55,481 nt of DNA from Parapedobacter sp. SGR-10 (GCF_011030405.1 NZ_JAAJTJ010000027.1:1-55481); one strand, 5' to 3'; shown: positions 19,740-29,369, numbered from the stretch's first letter. Numbers and translations: made by a program. The notes: a model not told the origin generated them from the letters alone.

Positions 19740-22700
19740 TTATTTCAATTTACTTAATTGCTCTTTTGCCGTTTTGACAATTCCGTCCTCTTGGTCTTCA
19801 TAGTTGTCTATGATACTTTCCAATGTAGCCTTGGCCTGGAAGTTATCACCCTTAGCAGCATAAGCATTTGCCATCAAGATAAAACCTTTTGCTACCCAAT
19901 AGTCATACGATGAAAATGTATTGGAAATATCCATCGCCGATTCGATAGTCTTGTCGTATTGTTTGGCCTTAAACTGTTGTTCAGCTACAAGGTATCTTGC
20001 CTCTGCACCGGTCACGGTCTTACTCTTCAAAGCGGCCAGATTCAATTCCTTGGTCGCATCTGCTGCTTTGTTGGTTGCTAAATAAGCTTTTGCAGCATAG
20101 AGGTGGGCACGGGCAATATCTTCTTCCGAGGACTTTTCATAGTTCTTGACCAGATTGACATAATTCAATGTCTCTATATAGTCGCCGATATGAAAGTAAC
20201 TTTCCAACAGGTTATTGATGGCCCAGCCATAGTTTTCCTTGTATTCGGAGGTCAGCTCCAGTTTTTTCAAAACTTGTACGGCCTCGTTATATGCCTTGTT
20301 ACGCAGGTGTAGCTTAGAGACACTGACCAATGTACGCTCGGTGTACGCACTGGTCCAGTCGTTCATGATAATGTTGTAATCGTGCAACGCTTCCTTATCC
20401 TTGCCCAGTGCGGCATAACTTTCTGCTCGGATGAAGCGGGCAAATTTCTCTTGTATAGGTTTTGGAAATTTATCAAAATAAGCATTCACAGCCTCTACCG
20501 CACCTTGCCAATTGCCACGTTCGAAAAGATTGCGCGCTACCGAAAAGGTGTAGGCATCCTGCTCCGACGTTGTGAGGTTTCCGATATTGGTTGAGGTAGC
20601 GTATCTGATATAGCCTGTAGCATCATTGTTGTCCAAATAGATATTTTCGATGGAACGGATAGCTTGCTTGGCCTCATCCGTGATAGCGTATTCATTGACG
20701 ACCCGTTGGAAGGTAGCCAATGCCGCATCGTTATTACCTTGATTGTACTGCACCAGACCAATGGTCAGCAAAGCCCGAGGGACATAAGAGCTACGTGGGT
20801 ACTTCTCGACCATGGCTTGCAGTCCAGAGATCGCCTTGTCATACTCATGTGTCAAGAAATGCGTATAAGGAACCTCAAAGGCTACATCATCGGCATAATT
20901 CGAGTTCGGAAACTTTTCGATGACGGCGTTCAATGTAGCGATTTTCGCTGCTGTATTGCCCTGCAGGCCTTGGATAATCCCTCTTTGGAACAAAGCATAA
21001 TCCTGGCTCTGTGCCTTCGCACTGATCAGCCTGTCGTAATAGGTCAGCGCACGTTCGTAGTTCTTGGCGCCAAAATAAGAATCTGCCAAACGTGCAATAG
21101 CATCATTGCGTGTATTCAGATCTATACCATCCGGACCAGCTCCCGACAAAAAGCGTTGGAAATAATTGGCCGCCGTATTGTAATTATCATTCCGAAATGC
21201 AGCATAGGCCAAGGCATAGTTTGCATAGTGGTAGACATCCGTATTCTTAGCGGCAGGCAGTTGCAGGAACTTATTGAAATTGGCCACGGATTCTTTGTAT
21301 TTGCGCACCTCATACATAGCTTCGGCTTTCCAATAGGTAGACAAAGCATAAATCTCTTCATCATAACGATTGCTTTCCGAACGCATAAACATCGAGATGG
21401 CATTTTCAAATGCCCGTTCGTTGTAGTATTCCAATCCCCTATAGTAGGTTACTTTTTGGTAGGCAGCCTTGGATTCGCGGGTAGTCAAATCTATAGATTC
21501 CAACGCGTCTACTGCCGCACGATAACTTTTTGTGCTCAACAGCACCTCAGCCAACAACGTTTTTGCTTCCTCTTTACGGGATTGAGGGTAGGTAGTGATA
21601 TATTCCTGTACGGCATCCAAGGCGACTTGATGAAAATCCAACTCGTAGGACAACTTGGCGTAATTGAACAATCCCTCTTCTTTGAGCTGAGGATCAAAAT
21701 CCAACTTAGAAGCCCTAAAAAATGCATTCCGGGCAGATTGCTTATTGTCGGTTTTCAAAAAAGCATCTCCCAGTGTGATCATGGCACTCTGGTAGTACTC
21801 ATCGGGTTCGGTCATTTTTTCCAATTCCGTGATGGCTTTCTCGTAGTCACCAAGCTTGTAGGCAATGTAACCGATTTGATAACTGTCCTGATTGTTTTGT
21901 GTTTTACCTTGATCTTGGGCTTGGAATTTGTCGTAATATTCCTTTGACTTGGCCAGATCACCCTTGATAAAATAGGTCGCTCCCACAATCCGAAACATCT
22001 CTGTCTCGTGTTCCTGCTTTGTGGTCTGCAAGATTGGCAAGGCGTAATTCAATACATCGTCATAACGCTTGTCCAAGAAATACAAAGCTGTAATATAATA
22101 AGGGTAGCTGTTCTCAAATGTCTTGGAACCGTTCAACCGCTCAAATTCATTCAGTGCTGTTTTATATTCTGCATCCAGATAGGATAGATATGCATAGTAA
22201 TAGATAGAAGCCTCTTGATATTGGCTCTTTTCGTCCTTTAGACGCTCAAACAAGGGTTTGGCGGCAGGATAATCATTGGTCATAAAGTAGGAATAGCCCA
22301 ATTTGAACCTATATTCGGTATTTTCAGCCCCAGCCAGGTTTTTTGAATCGATCTTGGTAAACCATTCAATGGCTTTGGCATAGTCCTTCTTGGCATAATA
22401 AGACCGGCCCATCTGAAAAAAGGCCGCTTTGGCATGCGCTCCTACCGGATAGTCCCGGATATACTTCAAAATCTGACTTTCGGAGTCACTTTCCTCCAAT
22501 TCCAATGCACAAACGGCTTGATAGAAACGTACAGTTTCTTTGATCAGTGACAATTCTTCCGTCTCATCGAGCTGCAACGTAGATTTTGTACGTATCTCTT
22601 CTACTTTGTCAAATTGCTTGGCCGCAGAGCTGAATTTTCCCCGTTCGAATAGTTCCAGCCCTGTCTTATAAGCCCTGTTGATATCCTGCCAAGCCGTCTG

Positions 22701-22769
22701 TTGCCCCAACACCGGCACAGCCAACAAACTAAAAGCAACACCTAATCCGTAAATCTTTTTGCGCACCAT
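19740..22769 (-). CDS. large secreted tetratricopeptide-repeat protein
   Basis: The 1009-residue protein has a signal peptide (residues 1-22, VLGQ) followed almost end to end by TPR-type helix pairs, for example GRSYYAKKDYAKAIEWFTKI near residue 120 and LADSYFGAKNYERALTYYDRL near residue 570. This is a superhelical scaffold in the periplasm, probably at the outer membrane. No enzyme domain is seen. It is the first gene of a run that continues with the plug-less barrel, HU/SPOR protein, ExbB, ExbD, TonB-like protein and FolC. The context suggests a docking scaffold that links energy transduction to the outer membrane or peptidoglycan. A promoter should lie within the 266 bp upstream that also carries the pyrB terminators. 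Confidence 0.85.
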   Translation of the reverse strand: MVRKKIYGLGVAFSLLAVPVLGQQTAWQDINRAYKTGLELFERGKFSSAAKQFDKVEEIRTKSTLQLDETEELSLIKETVRFYQAVCALELEESDSESQILKYIRDYPVGAHAKAAFFQMGRSYYAKKDYAKAIEWFTKIDSKNLAGAENTEYRFKLGYSYFMTNDYPAAKPLFERLKDEKSQYQEASIYYYAYLSYLDAEYKTALNEFERLNGSKTFENSYPYYITALYFLDKRYDDVLNYALPILQTTKQEHETEMFRIVGATYFIKGDLAKSKEYYDKFQAQDQGKTQNNQDSYQIGYIAYKLGDYEKAITELEKMTEPDEYYQSAMITLGDAFLKTDNKQSARNAFFRASKLDFDPQLKEEGLFNYAKLSYELDFHQVALDAVQEYITTYPQSRKEEAKTLLAEVLLSTKSYRAAVDALESIDLTTRESKAAYQKVTYYRGLEYYNERAFENAISMFMRSESNRYDEEIYALSTYWKAEAMYEVRKYKESVANFNKFLQLPAAKNTDVYHYANYALAYAAFRNDNYNTAANYFQRFLSGAGPDGIDLNTRNDAIARLADSYFGAKNYERALTYYDRLISAKAQSQDYALFQRGIIQGLQGNTAAKIATLNAVIEKFPNSNYADDVAFEVPYTHFLTHEYDKAISGLQAMVEKYPRSSYVPRALLTIGLVQYNQGNNDAALATFQRVVNEYAITDEAKQAIRSIENIYLDNNDATGYIRYATSTNIGNLTTSEQDAYTFSVARNLFERGNWQGAVEAVNAYFDKFPKPIQEKFARFIRAESYAALGKDKEALHDYNIIMNDWTSAYTERTLVSVSKLHLRNKAYNEAVQVLKKLELTSEYKENYGWAINNLLESYFHIGDYIETLNYVNLVKNYEKSSEEDIARAHLYAAKAYLATNKAADATKELNLAALKSKTVTGAEARYLVAEQQFKAKQYDKTIESAMDISNTFSSYDYWVAKGFILMANAYAAKGDNFQAKATLESIIDNYEDQEDGIVKTAKEQLSKLK

Positions 22770-22935
22770 GAAATGTAAAATCTTAAATCTTATCTTCTGC
22801 CGTATAAACCTTAAAATATCTTCAAAAAGACACTTTATACTTCATTATACGAAATTAATGCATCAATTGCAAGTTTTCCTCAAAAGTTGTTAACATCTGT
22901 TAGTAACCCCGAATTATAACGATTTTATTACCCAA

Positions 22936-22971
22936 AAAACATGCCCGACGAGGTTTCGCCGAGCATGTTTT
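22936..22971 (-). terminator. rho-independent terminator, distal of two after pyrB
   Basis: A 16 bp stem with two mismatches (22936-22951 with 22956-22971) and a 4-base loop. On the minus strand it is followed by a T run, as expected for termination of pyrR-pyrB transcripts. Confidence 0.7.
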
Positions 22972-22997
22972 CACATTTATTAACGTTTCGGAAACTG

Positions 22998-23030
22998 AAC
23001 TTTGCCAAAGTTTAGAACTTTGGCAAAGTT
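22998..23030. terminator. perfect 15 bp hairpin just after pyrB stop
   Basis: The arms AACTTTGCCAAAGTT and its complement are separated by a 3-base loop, 5 bp beyond the pyrB stop codon. It has no strong T run, so it may be a transcript-protecting or repeat-derived hairpin acting together with the terminator 27 bp further on. Confidence 0.65.
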
Positions 23031-23035
23031 TTAAG

Positions 23036-23977
23036 CTATCCCCCCCTCTGACCTGCCAACAAATAAAGCACCGCCATACGCACTGCTACACCATTTTCGA
23101 CCTGATCCAATATGATGGAATGCTTGCTGTCGGCTACATCCGAGGTAATTTCCACCCCCCTATTGATGGGACCTGGATGCATGATGACAATCTCTTTGTC
23201 CAAGGAATCCAATATCTCTTTATTCAGCCCATAGAGCATCGTGTATTCGCGAAGCGAAGGAAAATAGGCAATATCCTGTCGTTCCAGTTGTATGCGCAGC
23301 ATATTGGCTACATCACACCAGTTCAAAGCTCTGCGCAGATCATGCTCAACCTTGACACCCAGTGAAGTGATGTATTTCGGGATAAGTGTGGTAGGTCCAC
23401 ACACCATCACCTCCGCTCCTTGCTTTTGCAGGCACAAGATATTAGACAATGCTACACGGGAATGCGTGATATCACCAATAATAGCGACCTTCTTTCCTGC
23501 CACATCACCTAACCGATCCCGAATGGAAAAGGAATCCAACAGGGCTTGCGTAGGATGTTCATGGGCACCGTCGCCGGCATTGACGATCTGCGCATCCACA
23601 TGTTTGCTCAAGAAGACGCCTGCACCCGCATATGGATGGCGCATCACGACCATATCCACTTTCATCGCCAGGATATTGTTGACCGTATCGATCAAGGTTT
23701 CGCCCTTACTGACCGAGGAAGAGGAGGCCGCAAAATTGATGATATCGGCCGAAAGCCTTTTTTCTGCCAGTTCGAAGGACAATCTCGTCCGCGTGGAGTT
23801 CTCGAAGAAAACATTGGCGATCGTAATATCCCGCAGAGAGGGTACTTTCTTGATAGGGCGATTGAGCACGTCCTTAAAATTCTGTGCCGTATCCAGTATG
23901 AGCTGTATATCGTTTGCTGTCAGGTCCTTGATACCCAAAAGATGTCTGGTACTTAGCTGCTCTGTAACTGTTGACAT
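23036..23977 (-). CDS. pyrB: aspartate carbamoyltransferase catalytic chain
   Basis: The 313-residue enzyme joins carbamoyl phosphate and aspartate, the first committed step of pyrimidine synthesis. The carbamoyl-phosphate loop STRTRLSFE lies near residue 57, HPTQALLD near 141, and the PGPINRGVEI stretch near 268. Length is typical of the catalytic chain, and no PyrI regulatory chain is seen nearby. It follows pyrR after 88 bp on the same strand, consistent with a regulated pyrimidine pair. Confidence 0.97.
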   Translation of the reverse strand: MSTVTEQLSTRHLLGIKDLTANDIQLILDTAQNFKDVLNRPIKKVPSLRDITIANVFFENSTRTRLSFELAEKRLSADIINFAASSSSVSKGETLIDTVNNILAMKVDMVVMRHPYAGAGVFLSKHVDAQIVNAGDGAHEHPTQALLDSFSIRDRLGDVAGKKVAIIGDITHSRVALSNILCLQKQGAEVMVCGPTTLIPKYITSLGVKVEHDLRRALNWCDVANMLRIQLERQDIAYFPSLREYTMLYGLNKEILDSLDKEIVIMHPGPINRGVEITSDVADSKHSIILDQVENGVAVRMAVLYLLAGQRGG

Positions 23978-24065
23978 TTTTTCAAAAGTAAAAAGTAAAA
24001 AATTATCTAAAGATGAGCTCGCAAGCTCGGTTAAAAGTAAAAACCTACAAAATACCGGCTTTTAC

Positions 24066-24611
24066 TTATTTCTTATCCGTGATTAACTCAATGCTATCTC
24101 CCCCGTCTGCCTCTTCCCAGCTCACAATGACCTTTTGCGAATCGATAGAATCTACTTGGATACCGATATAATCGGGCTGTATAGGGATCTGCCGCGAAAA
24201 CCGTCTATCCACGAGCACCAGCAGTTCGATTTTCAGTGGTCTTCCAAACGCTTGAATAGCATCCATCGCTGAGCGAATGGTACGTCCGGTCCAAAGCACA
24301 TCATCCACCAAAATCACAGCTTTGTCCTCTACAATAAAATCAATCTGCGTACTATTGGCCAAGATTGGGGAAGTTCCTTTCATCCGAAAATCGTCCCTGT
24401 AAAAAGTAATGTCCAAGATACCTGTCGGCACATCAAGCCCCGTCATTTCTTTCAGTTCCCTAGCGATACGCTCCGCCAAAAAAGTACCTCTAGGTTGAAT
24501 ACCTATTAACACCGCATTGGAAAAATCACTATGATTCTCAATAAGTTGCTGGCAAAGCCGTCTAATGGTAATCTGAAACTTGGGACCGTCTAGTAAAATC
24601 GATTGTTTCAT
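24066..24611 (-). CDS. pyrR: PyrR bifunctional regulator/uracil phosphoribosyltransferase
   Basis: The 181-residue type I phosphoribosyltransferase has the PRPP loop VILVDDVLWTGRTIRSA near residue 100. This arrangement matches PyrR, which binds pyr mRNA as an attenuator and often has some UPRT activity. It leads into pyrB. I could not find a clear PyrR binding loop or antiterminator in the 104 bp upstream, so regulation here may not follow the Bacillus model. Confidence 0.92.
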   Translation of the reverse strand: MKQSILLDGPKFQITIRRLCQQLIENHSDFSNAVLIGIQPRGTFLAERIARELKEMTGLDVPTGILDITFYRDDFRMKGTSPILANSTQIDFIVEDKAVILVDDVLWTGRTIRSAMDAIQAFGRPLKIELLVLVDRRFSRQIPIQPDYIGIQVDSIDSQKVIVSWEEADGGDSIELITDKK

Positions 24612-24715
24612 GATGGGAATATTTAGGCAAACCTACTATTTTTTTGGGAAAAACAGGAGATAAAAGTTTACTTAACCTTCCGATTTAATTCCTATCTTTT
24701 TTTATTTTCATAAAA

Positions 24716-24750
24716 ATGCCCCCGGAAAGTGTCCAACTTTCCGGGGGCAT
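24716..24750 (-). terminator. terminator after the DUF2723 gene
   Basis: Perfect 15 bp GC-rich stem (ATGCCCCCGGAAAGT and its complement) with a 5-base loop, followed on the minus strand by a T-rich run. It lies 30 bp beyond the DUF2723 stop at 24781 and insulates pyrR from it. Confidence 0.88.
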
Positions 24751-24780
24751 CGTAAATGTCTACCCTTTATTCTTTCTTAC

Positions 24781-27700
24781 TTACTGCTGCATCATAAAAC
24801 TGAATTCATTGACCAGCTTTTCAAGCTCAGGTTTTAATTCCGTATCATTATGCGAATTGACAACCTGTTGCAGTCTGACCAAACCAGACAATCCCATACG
24901 GATATTTCGAGTCTCATGGTTGCTCTTTGTCTGTGCGACAGCCATATAGTACCGTAGATTCTCGGCAATAAATTTGATATTCCTTCGGACGACCTCTTGT
25001 GCTATACCTTTTTCACCAACCTTGTACATAGCATCGACCAGTGGCGTATAGCTCATCGGTTCGGACATTTGGTAGGTTTTCTTTGGCATATTCTCATACG
25101 CATTCAATACGACCTTGCGAGCATCTTCCTTCTTATCTTCACTGAGTAAGGCTTGTGCTGTCTCTCCAAATATCGAGCTCACGTACAGACTGATATATCG
25201 GTACGAATCCGGGTCAAGATATTTGGACTGACCGATATTGCCCCATTGGTATTTATTGATGATCGAGCTGTAGATCTCCGCCGTATCCGAAATCGCACCA
25301 TACTCTTCGGGATTGAGATCTGTCTCAACCGGCATCAACCGCATCGCGAAGCCCTCAGACACAAGATACTTGCCTAGACCTAGATTATTTTCGTCCGGTG
25401 TCGTGGTCGTAAAGTAAATCGGCCGCTCCCAATTATTGTTGACCAATATGGCCATCATGGAGAGTTCGGCACGGCTGACGTAGTTCAAGCTGTAATCCCA
25501 CTGCATAGTGTCCGTAATACTTTCTTCCCAATCCTTTGGCACAACCTTATTGGCCATGACAGCCTCTTTATTGATAGGTAATTGGAACTTCTTTGTCGGA
25601 AGCAGATTCACATATTCTCCACTTTGAAGCTGTGCCATATTCTGTTGATTGTCGGACAACATAATATTCAGCAAGTCGCTGATGTTGACATAGCCCGGAA
25701 TCTGCATATCCTGGTAATAGATCACATCCCGCACGCCGTCCTTGAACTTTTCGGGGTCGATATTGATGGGCAATGCATCGGCATCATTGACCTTTTCCAG
25801 CATCTGACGCATATACCAATCCGACGAGAGTAAGCTCAGATTGACCACGCGCACATCCGTACGGAAACCTTCGACCTCCTGCACGTACCACAAAGGATAG
25901 GTATCATTGTCCCCATAACTAAACAGTATAGCATTGGGTGCACAGGATTCCAGATAGTTTTTGGCCATATCTCTTGCGAGGAATTTCTCGGACCGATCAT
26001 GATCATCCCAGTTTTGTGAAGCTAACAGTACTGGTGCGGCCAATAATCCTATACCTGTAGCTGCCAGTCCGGCAACTTTGGCATTCAGTTTCTTAGTGAA
26101 GAATTCCCGCAATGCCAATACCCCCAAACCGATCCATATCGAAAAAGCATAAAAAGACCCGGCATAGGCATAATCACGCTCTCTCGGTTGTAAAGGGGTT
26201 TGGTTGAGGTACAGCACGATAGCCAGACCTGTAAAGAAAAACAACAAGAATACGACAAGAGCATCCTTTTGGTTTTTCCCAAAATGCCAGTACGCTCCGA
26301 TAAGCCCCAACAATAATGGCAAGAAGAAATAAGTATTGCGGGAAGGGTTTTCTTTTTCGGAAGTAGGCAGGTCGTACTGCCCTCCTACCAACATATTATC
26401 GATGGGTTTGATCCCCGATATCCAGTTTCCTTCGGTCAAGGAACCGTGACCCTGCACATCATTTTGCCTTCCTACAAAATTCCACATGAAATACCGTGCA
26501 TACATATGCCCTATCTGATATCCAAAAAAGAATTTTAGGTTATCCGCAAAAGTTGGTTTTTCAGTCTCTCCCAATCCCAGATAATCTCTGTAAAAACGAG
26601 GATGTCCTCCCTTTTCACTATAGATACGGGGGAAAATCGTTTCTCTATCGTAAGCATATTCCGTTTTCTTCTTGGCCACTACATATTTGTCTTTATCTTT
26701 CCGGTAAACTTTGCCCGCATCAAAAAAGTCGGTAGGGCGTGCATCAAAGTATTTGCCCTTGAACAACGGCTCATCGCCGTACTGCTCACGGTTCAGATAG
26801 CTCAAGAATGTAAATGCATTGTCCGGATCACTGTTATTCAGTGTAGGATTAGCTTTCGCCCGCACCAAAATCATAACGAAAGAACTGTAGCCGAATATAA
26901 TAAAACCCAGAGAGATCAGAGCGATATTCAATATGGGTTTGATCTTCTTAATGGAATACCAGACTCCGTATAGTAGCCCCCCTATAACCAGCAGCGCAAA
27001 AAATGTCACGCCTGTACCAAATCCCAAACCGAGCGTATTGACAAAAAATAAGTCCGTGTAAGCCGCAAACTTGATCAAGTACTGGATCACTCCCCATAGG
27101 ATAAAGCCTAATATGACTACACCGATCAACAAAGCTTTGATAGCCCCTTTGGTCGTGACCTGCGCAGACCGCCGAAAGTAGATCAACAGCGCAATGGCCG
27201 GAATGACCAACAAATTCAACAAGTGAACTCCTATGGAAAGCCCCATGACGTAGGCGATCAATACCAGCCATTTGTCGGCACCAGCCTCATCTGCTCTCGC
27301 TTCCCACTTTAAAATAGCCCAAAAGACCACGGCCGTACATAAGGAAGACATAGCGTACACTTCGGATTCTACGGCTGAGAACCAAAACGTATCCGTAAAG
27401 GCGTACGCTAAAGCACCGACCAAACCTGCTCCCATGATAGAGACAACATAATTGTTCGGCACAGCCAATGTGCGATCTGCCTTGCCTACAAACAGTTTCC
27501 GGCCCAATGCTGTAATAGACCAAAACAGGAACATAATGGTTAGTCCCGAACATACAGCAGAACCCACGTTCATCCAAAAAGCAATTTGGGTACGATCGCC
27601 CATCGCCAGGTTGGAGAAAACATTCTGGATCATCAAAAAGAGTGGAGCCCCAGGTTGGTGTACGATCTGCATTTTATAAGCCGATGCGATAAATTCGCCA

Positions 27701-27804
27701 CAATCCCACCAACTCGTAGTACGTTCTGCCGTAACGACATATACCAAAGTAGCAAGGATCGCACAAAACCAGCCTAATAGATTATTAATCTTATTGTAGT
27801 TCAT
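24781..27804 (-). CDS. DUF2723 membrane protein, GT117/TMEM260-like
   Basis: The 1007-residue protein has about ten or more membrane helices in its N-terminal half and a soluble C-terminal domain. It matches DUF2723, which CAZy groups as GT117 with the human O-mannosyltransferase TMEM260. The first periplasmic loop carries WWDCGEF (D34, E37) and HQPGAPLF (from H49), the acidic and histidine residues expected for a GT-C lipid-sugar glycosyltransferase. A likely role is O-glycosylation of periplasmic or surface proteins, but this is inferred from family. It is a single-gene unit with its own terminator. Confidence 0.9.
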   Translation of the reverse strand: MNYNKINNLLGWFCAILATLVYVVTAERTTSWWDCGEFIASAYKMQIVHQPGAPLFLMIQNVFSNLAMGDRTQIAFWMNVGSAVCSGLTIMFLFWSITALGRKLFVGKADRTLAVPNNYVVSIMGAGLVGALAYAFTDTFWFSAVESEVYAMSSLCTAVVFWAILKWEARADEAGADKWLVLIAYVMGLSIGVHLLNLLVIPAIALLIYFRRSAQVTTKGAIKALLIGVVILGFILWGVIQYLIKFAAYTDLFFVNTLGLGFGTGVTFFALLVIGGLLYGVWYSIKKIKPILNIALISLGFIIFGYSSFVMILVRAKANPTLNNSDPDNAFTFLSYLNREQYGDEPLFKGKYFDARPTDFFDAGKVYRKDKDKYVVAKKKTEYAYDRETIFPRIYSEKGGHPRFYRDYLGLGETEKPTFADNLKFFFGYQIGHMYARYFMWNFVGRQNDVQGHGSLTEGNWISGIKPIDNMLVGGQYDLPTSEKENPSRNTYFFLPLLLGLIGAYWHFGKNQKDALVVFLLFFFTGLAIVLYLNQTPLQPRERDYAYAGSFYAFSIWIGLGVLALREFFTKKLNAKVAGLAATGIGLLAAPVLLASQNWDDHDRSEKFLARDMAKNYLESCAPNAILFSYGDNDTYPLWYVQEVEGFRTDVRVVNLSLLSSDWYMRQMLEKVNDADALPINIDPEKFKDGVRDVIYYQDMQIPGYVNISDLLNIMLSDNQQNMAQLQSGEYVNLLPTKKFQLPINKEAVMANKVVPKDWEESITDTMQWDYSLNYVSRAELSMMAILVNNNWERPIYFTTTTPDENNLGLGKYLVSEGFAMRLMPVETDLNPEEYGAISDTAEIYSSIINKYQWGNIGQSKYLDPDSYRYISLYVSSIFGETAQALLSEDKKEDARKVVLNAYENMPKKTYQMSEPMSYTPLVDAMYKVGEKGIAQEVVRRNIKFIAENLRYYMAVAQTKSNHETRNIRMGLSGLVRLQQVVNSHNDTELKPELEKLVNEFSFMMQQ

Positions 27805-27957
27805 ATCAAAGTTTCAAGTTATTCTTCATTATATGACCTGTAGACACATTCATCTCTACAAAAAGCCGCCTCGAAAATAAGGAATACATCGTTAGGAACG
27901 AACATTTAATTTACATTTTAACAGTCTTTAGCAAAAACAAAACGCAGTCTCTCGCAA

Positions 27958-27989
27958 GATTTACTTCGTAGAGCTCATTTCGTTCGGTT
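27958..27989 (+). repeat. 32 bp dispersed repeat, copy 1
   Basis: This sequence recurs in inverted orientation at 51276-51307 with one mismatch in 32. Both copies lie in non-coding DNA. Confidence 0.75.
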
Positions 27990-28154
27990 AGCGTAGCGTA
28001 TCTTGTGAGTTTTATAGTAGATCAAGTTTACAAACTTGCCTTATTTTGCTTCCAAGTTATACTTCGTTAAACTTGAAAGAGCATAGAGAGTTAGGGCAGC
28101 AAACAATTTATTCCGATGAAAATCAGCACAAACCAAAAAAACAGCTATTTTTTA

Positions 28155-28185
28155 TTTGTATAATCCGAAAACAGCCGTATATTTG
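28155..28185 (+). promoter_or_regulatory. consensus Bacteroidota promoter for tRNA-Gln
   Basis: TTTG at 28155-28158 and TATATTTG at 28178-28185 are spaced by 19 bp, a full match to TTTG-N19-TAnnTTTG. The tRNA begins 38 bp further on. Confidence 0.75.
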
Positions 28186-28223
28186 CATCGTCAAACAGAA
28201 TAACGCCTATTTGACGGGTATAA

Positions 28224-28294
28224 TGTCCCATAGTATAAGGGTAGTACAAGTGATTTTGGTTCATTTAGTCTTGGTTCGAATCCAGGTGGGACAA
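28224..28294 (+). tRNA. tRNA-Gln (anticodon TTG)
   Basis: The 71 nt sequence folds as a cloverleaf. The 7 bp acceptor stem is TGTCCCA with TGGGACA, the anticodon stem AGTGA pairs with TCATT, and the anticodon loop TTTTGGT contains TTG. The T arm contains GGTTCGAATCC. The discriminator is A and CCA is not encoded. A good promoter precedes it and a terminator follows. Confidence 0.93.
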
Positions 28295-28295
28295 C

Positions 28296-28328
28296 AAAAA
28301 AAGAGAGCTTTAAAAGCTCTCTTTTTTT
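28296..28328. terminator. bidirectional terminator between tRNA-Gln and WD40 gene
   Basis: Near-perfect inverted repeat AAAGAGAGCTTT/AAAAGCTCTC flanked by an A run on one side and a T run on the other. It can stop both the plus-strand tRNA transcript and the minus-strand WD40 transcript. Confidence 0.85.
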
Positions 28329-28330
28329 GT

Positions 28331-29236
28331 TTAGTCCAATGACACTTTCCACACCTTTATCATTTTATCATCTCCCGCCGTTGCTAGCAATCCTAAGCGG
28401 GAATTGTATGCCTGTGTGTTGATCGATAGATAATGTGAATCTACACCCTTGTCTCTTGAAACATTTTTTTGAAGTTTAAGATCCTTATTCCAGACTTTGA
28501 TCGTTTTGTCCCGGCTCACTGTCGAAAACAAGGGAGAATCACCCAGCTCCATAATCCCATATACGGTAAACATATGCGGTATAATATTCGCTTGCATCTC
28601 CAGCCCGGGATAAGAAAACCTGTACAGCTGCGCATCCCTTCCTCCGCTCCATAGACTATCCGCCATAAAACACAGGCTGGTCACAGACTTTTCATGCACC
28701 TGCTTGGCTGCTACTTGATGGTAATCTTCTGTTTGGACCAAATAAATATGACCGCCCTTGTCCCCAAAAGCCATGCACTTTTCTTGTGCATCTATGGCAA
28801 TAATACGTACGGTCGTGTCCGATATCTTGAACGTGTACAACAATTCAAAACTATTCAAACTCCAGATATAGGCTCTTCCATCCTCTCCTACGGCAATCAG
28901 CTCCTGTTTGGCTTTTAAAGACTTGATACAAAAGACAGCTCCTGCCTCCACCTTCAATTTCACCTTTAATACCTGTTGTACGGTATCGACAACAAAAATA
29001 TCCCCCGAACGCATCCCGATTGCCAGTAGATCGGTATCCGGTATAGCATACAGGGCATACACCGAGCTGGGTACTGTACAAAGTATCCGCCGAAACTTTA
29101 AGGTTTCCCAATCCCACTCCACAACCCCCCTGTCATTTCCAGCAGAATACAAGACACCTGCATCGGCATTGCTTTCCAATGTATAGATAGGATTTTGATG
29201 TCCTGTCAGTGTATGTATGAGTTCTAAGTCTACCAT
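28331..29236 (-). CDS. WD40-repeat beta-propeller protein
   Basis: The 301-residue protein consists of WD40-like repeats, roughly seven blades. The best are LIHTLTGHQNPIYTLES near the start, SRDKTIKVW near residue 245 and AGDDKMIKVWKVSLD at the C terminus, which closes the propeller. No signal peptide or enzyme motif is seen, so it is a cytosolic interaction scaffold. It lies 133 bp downstream of hisIE on the same strand and could be read through from the his genes. No functional link to histidine synthesis is known to me. Confidence 0.85.
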   Translation of the reverse strand: MVDLELIHTLTGHQNPIYTLESNADAGVLYSAGNDRGVVEWDWETLKFRRILCTVPSSVYALYAIPDTDLLAIGMRSGDIFVVDTVQQVLKVKLKVEAGAVFCIKSLKAKQELIAVGEDGRAYIWSLNSFELLYTFKISDTTVRIIAIDAQEKCMAFGDKGGHIYLVQTEDYHQVAAKQVHEKSVTSLCFMADSLWSGGRDAQLYRFSYPGLEMQANIIPHMFTVYGIMELGDSPLFSTVSRDKTIKVWNKDLKLQKNVSRDKGVDSHYLSINTQAYNSRLGLLATAGDDKMIKVWKVSLD

Positions 29237-29369
29237 ATTACAGTGGTCAGTTATCAGTAGTCAGTGTGACCAGTAGTCAGCAATAAACCAAAACTTTAAA
29301 CCTTAAATCAACTCCCCTGCGGAAATCTACAGACAGATTCGAAACAGAGAGTCCTTACTCCTTGATCCC

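Larger units (their letters stand above)
27805..28223. other. 419 bp intergenic region between DUF2723 gene and tRNA-Gln
   Basis: No gene is visible. It contains a 32 bp dispersed repeat (27958-27989) inside an imperfect inverted repeat (27951-27960 with 28000-28009), and the tRNA promoter at 28155-28185. The minus-strand promoter of the DUF2723 gene should lie at its left end, but no consensus box is obvious. Confidence 0.5.

Noticed and set aside
20664..21947. 427-codon plus-strand ORF antisense to the TPR gene
   Set aside because: It is fully opposite a well-supported TPR gene, lacks any motif, and its amino-acid composition reflects the complementary strand.
23292..24086. 264-codon plus-strand ORF over pyrB
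   Set aside because: It lies opposite an intact pyrB and shows no recognisable domain.
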